Origin: an uncultured Bacteroides sp.
GTDB lineage: Bacteria > Bacteroidota > Bacteroidia > Bacteroidales > Bacteroidaceae
Reading direction: 5' to 3'
DNA: 13,183 nt
Assembly (NCBI GenBank): GCA_905197435.1
Contig: CAJJYX010000086.1
Location: 1 to 13,183, forward strand
Made by a program: the position numbers and the translations under genes. The notes beneath the pieces are model-generated. The model did not search any database and was not told where the DNA came from. It saw only the letters and a program-made list of their open reading frames with translations. Positions within the stretch are counted from its first letter, which is position 1. The number at the start of each line of letters is the position of its first letter. Positions 12,716 to 13,183 of this stretch are shown here, piece after piece.

Positions 12716-12746
12716 CAAAAATAGGAAAAGTATAGTTTGAGGGAAA
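12716..12746 (-). promoter_or_regulatory. Bacteroides-type promoter of the bile salt hydrolase-like gene
   Basis: On the - strand TATTTTTG (12723-12716) matches TAnnTTTG, and TTTC (12746-12743) stands 19 bp upstream as a -33 element. The predicted start near 12710 gives a leader of about 37 nt before the ATG at 12673. No clear uvrB terminator precedes it, so some readthrough from uvrB is possible. Confidence 0.65.
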
Positions 12747-12759
12747 GAACTGAAATTTC

Positions 12760-13183
12760 TCATCCGTCTTTCTCTTTCAGTAACTCTTCCATCTTCAATA
12801 TCTCGTCTCGGTACTGGGCAGCTTCAATAAAGTCGAGCTTTTTGGCTGCTTCCTGCATGAGCTTTTTGGTGCGCTCGATGCTCTTTTCCAATTGTGCACG
12901 GCTCATGTACTGCATAATCGGGTCGGCAGCTATGGCAGATGCACTTTCTTGTTCCACATAGGGGCGGGGAGTGCTGGAAGGGAACTTCTCGCTGCTGAGG
13001 ACGGCTTCGCCGGAAGCCTCGTTGGTGGCAAACACATTGAGGTTCTTGGCTTTCTTGATTTGCTGTGGTGTGATGCCGTGCTCTTCGTTGTACTTCAACT
13101 GCTTCTCGCGACGGCGGTTGGTCTCGTCGATCGCCTTGCGCATGGAGTCGGTGACCGTGTCGGCATACATGATGACGGTGCCC
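12760..13183 (-). CDS. uvrB: C-terminal part of UvrB, nucleotide excision repair (5' truncated by the window)
   Basis: About 140 residues are present, and the frame is open to the right edge. The first visible residues, [14 protein letters not shown], followed by [10 protein letters not shown] and [14 protein letters not shown], are the conserved end of the UvrB helicase core. After a variable linker comes the UVR domain ([31 protein letters not shown]…), the coiled-coil hairpin that contacts UvrC. UvrB is the damage-verifying subunit of the UvrABC excinuclease in the cytoplasm. The linker between the core and the UVR domain (about 50 residues, rich in Ser, Ala and Glu) is of a length expected for this phylum as far as I can judge. 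The stop codon is TGA at 12762-12760. No clear hairpin terminator follows. Confidence 0.95.
   Translation of the reverse strand, partial: GTVIMYADTVTDSMRKAIDETNRRREKQLKYNEEHGITPQQIKKAKNLNVFATNEASGEAVLSSEKFPSSTPRPYVEQESASAIAADPIMQYMSRAQLEKSIERTKKLMQEAAKKLDFIEAAQYRDEILKMEELLKEKDG

Noticed and set aside
12750..12762. Short palindrome agaaatttct at the uvrB stop as a terminator
   Set aside because: It is an AT-rich 10-bp palindrome without a loop, GC stem or following T-tract.

Overview
The window looks like a chromosomal segment of a Bacteroides-type gut bacterium. Three things point there. The promoters match the Bacteroidetes pattern (TAnnTTTG at -7 with a TTTG-like -33 about 19-21 bp upstream). 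Shine-Dalgarno sequences are weak or absent. The gene content is typical: a FucP-type sugar permease, a secreted bile salt hydrolase-like enzyme, a Bacteroidetes AddAB pair and UvrB. No rRNA, tRNA, CRISPR, transposase or integrase was seen.

Left part, + strand. The 3' end of a sugar:H+ symporter (1-199) runs into an array of about eight 22-bp palindromic repeats (200-366), followed by an AT-rich leader (367-549). Next is a tight three-gene operon (550-2767). It encodes a small GNAT-fold protein with a degenerate acyl-CoA loop, an IbrA/DUF3440 PP-loop ATPase related to PAPS reductases, and an IbrB-type ParB/Srx-fold protein. The gaps are 2 bp and a 4-bp overlap, and a strong hairpin terminator closes the operon (2781-2810). 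This trio is the best candidate for a poorly understood system in the window. IbrA/IbrB homologues in E. coli activate prophage-borne genes, but their chemistry is not known to me.

Middle, + strand. A consensus promoter (2842-2873) and a perfect 14-bp palindrome in the 5' leader precede a UDP-glucuronate decarboxylase gene (2934-3914). Its stop codon overlaps the start of a soluble REC-HisKA-HATPase signalling protein (3911-5038). A strong terminator follows, and its T-tract supplies the stop codon of the convergent addB gene.

Right part, - strand. Reading from the right edge leftwards: the 3' end of uvrB (12760-13183), a bile salt hydrolase-like Ntn hydrolase with its own promoter and a long hairpin terminator (11531-12746), then the addA-addB operon (5156-11501). 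AddA is a UvrD-type helicase with a C-terminal nuclease, and AddB has a nuclease domain with an iron-sulfur cysteine set. Together they should process double-strand breaks for RecA-dependent repair.

The second unexpected feature is repeat content inside the addAB locus. Four heptanucleotide tandem repeat tracts lie in frame inside the two genes, a fifth lies in the addA-addB spacer, and a 21-bp (7-residue) periodic linker sits between the AddA helicase and nuclease domains.
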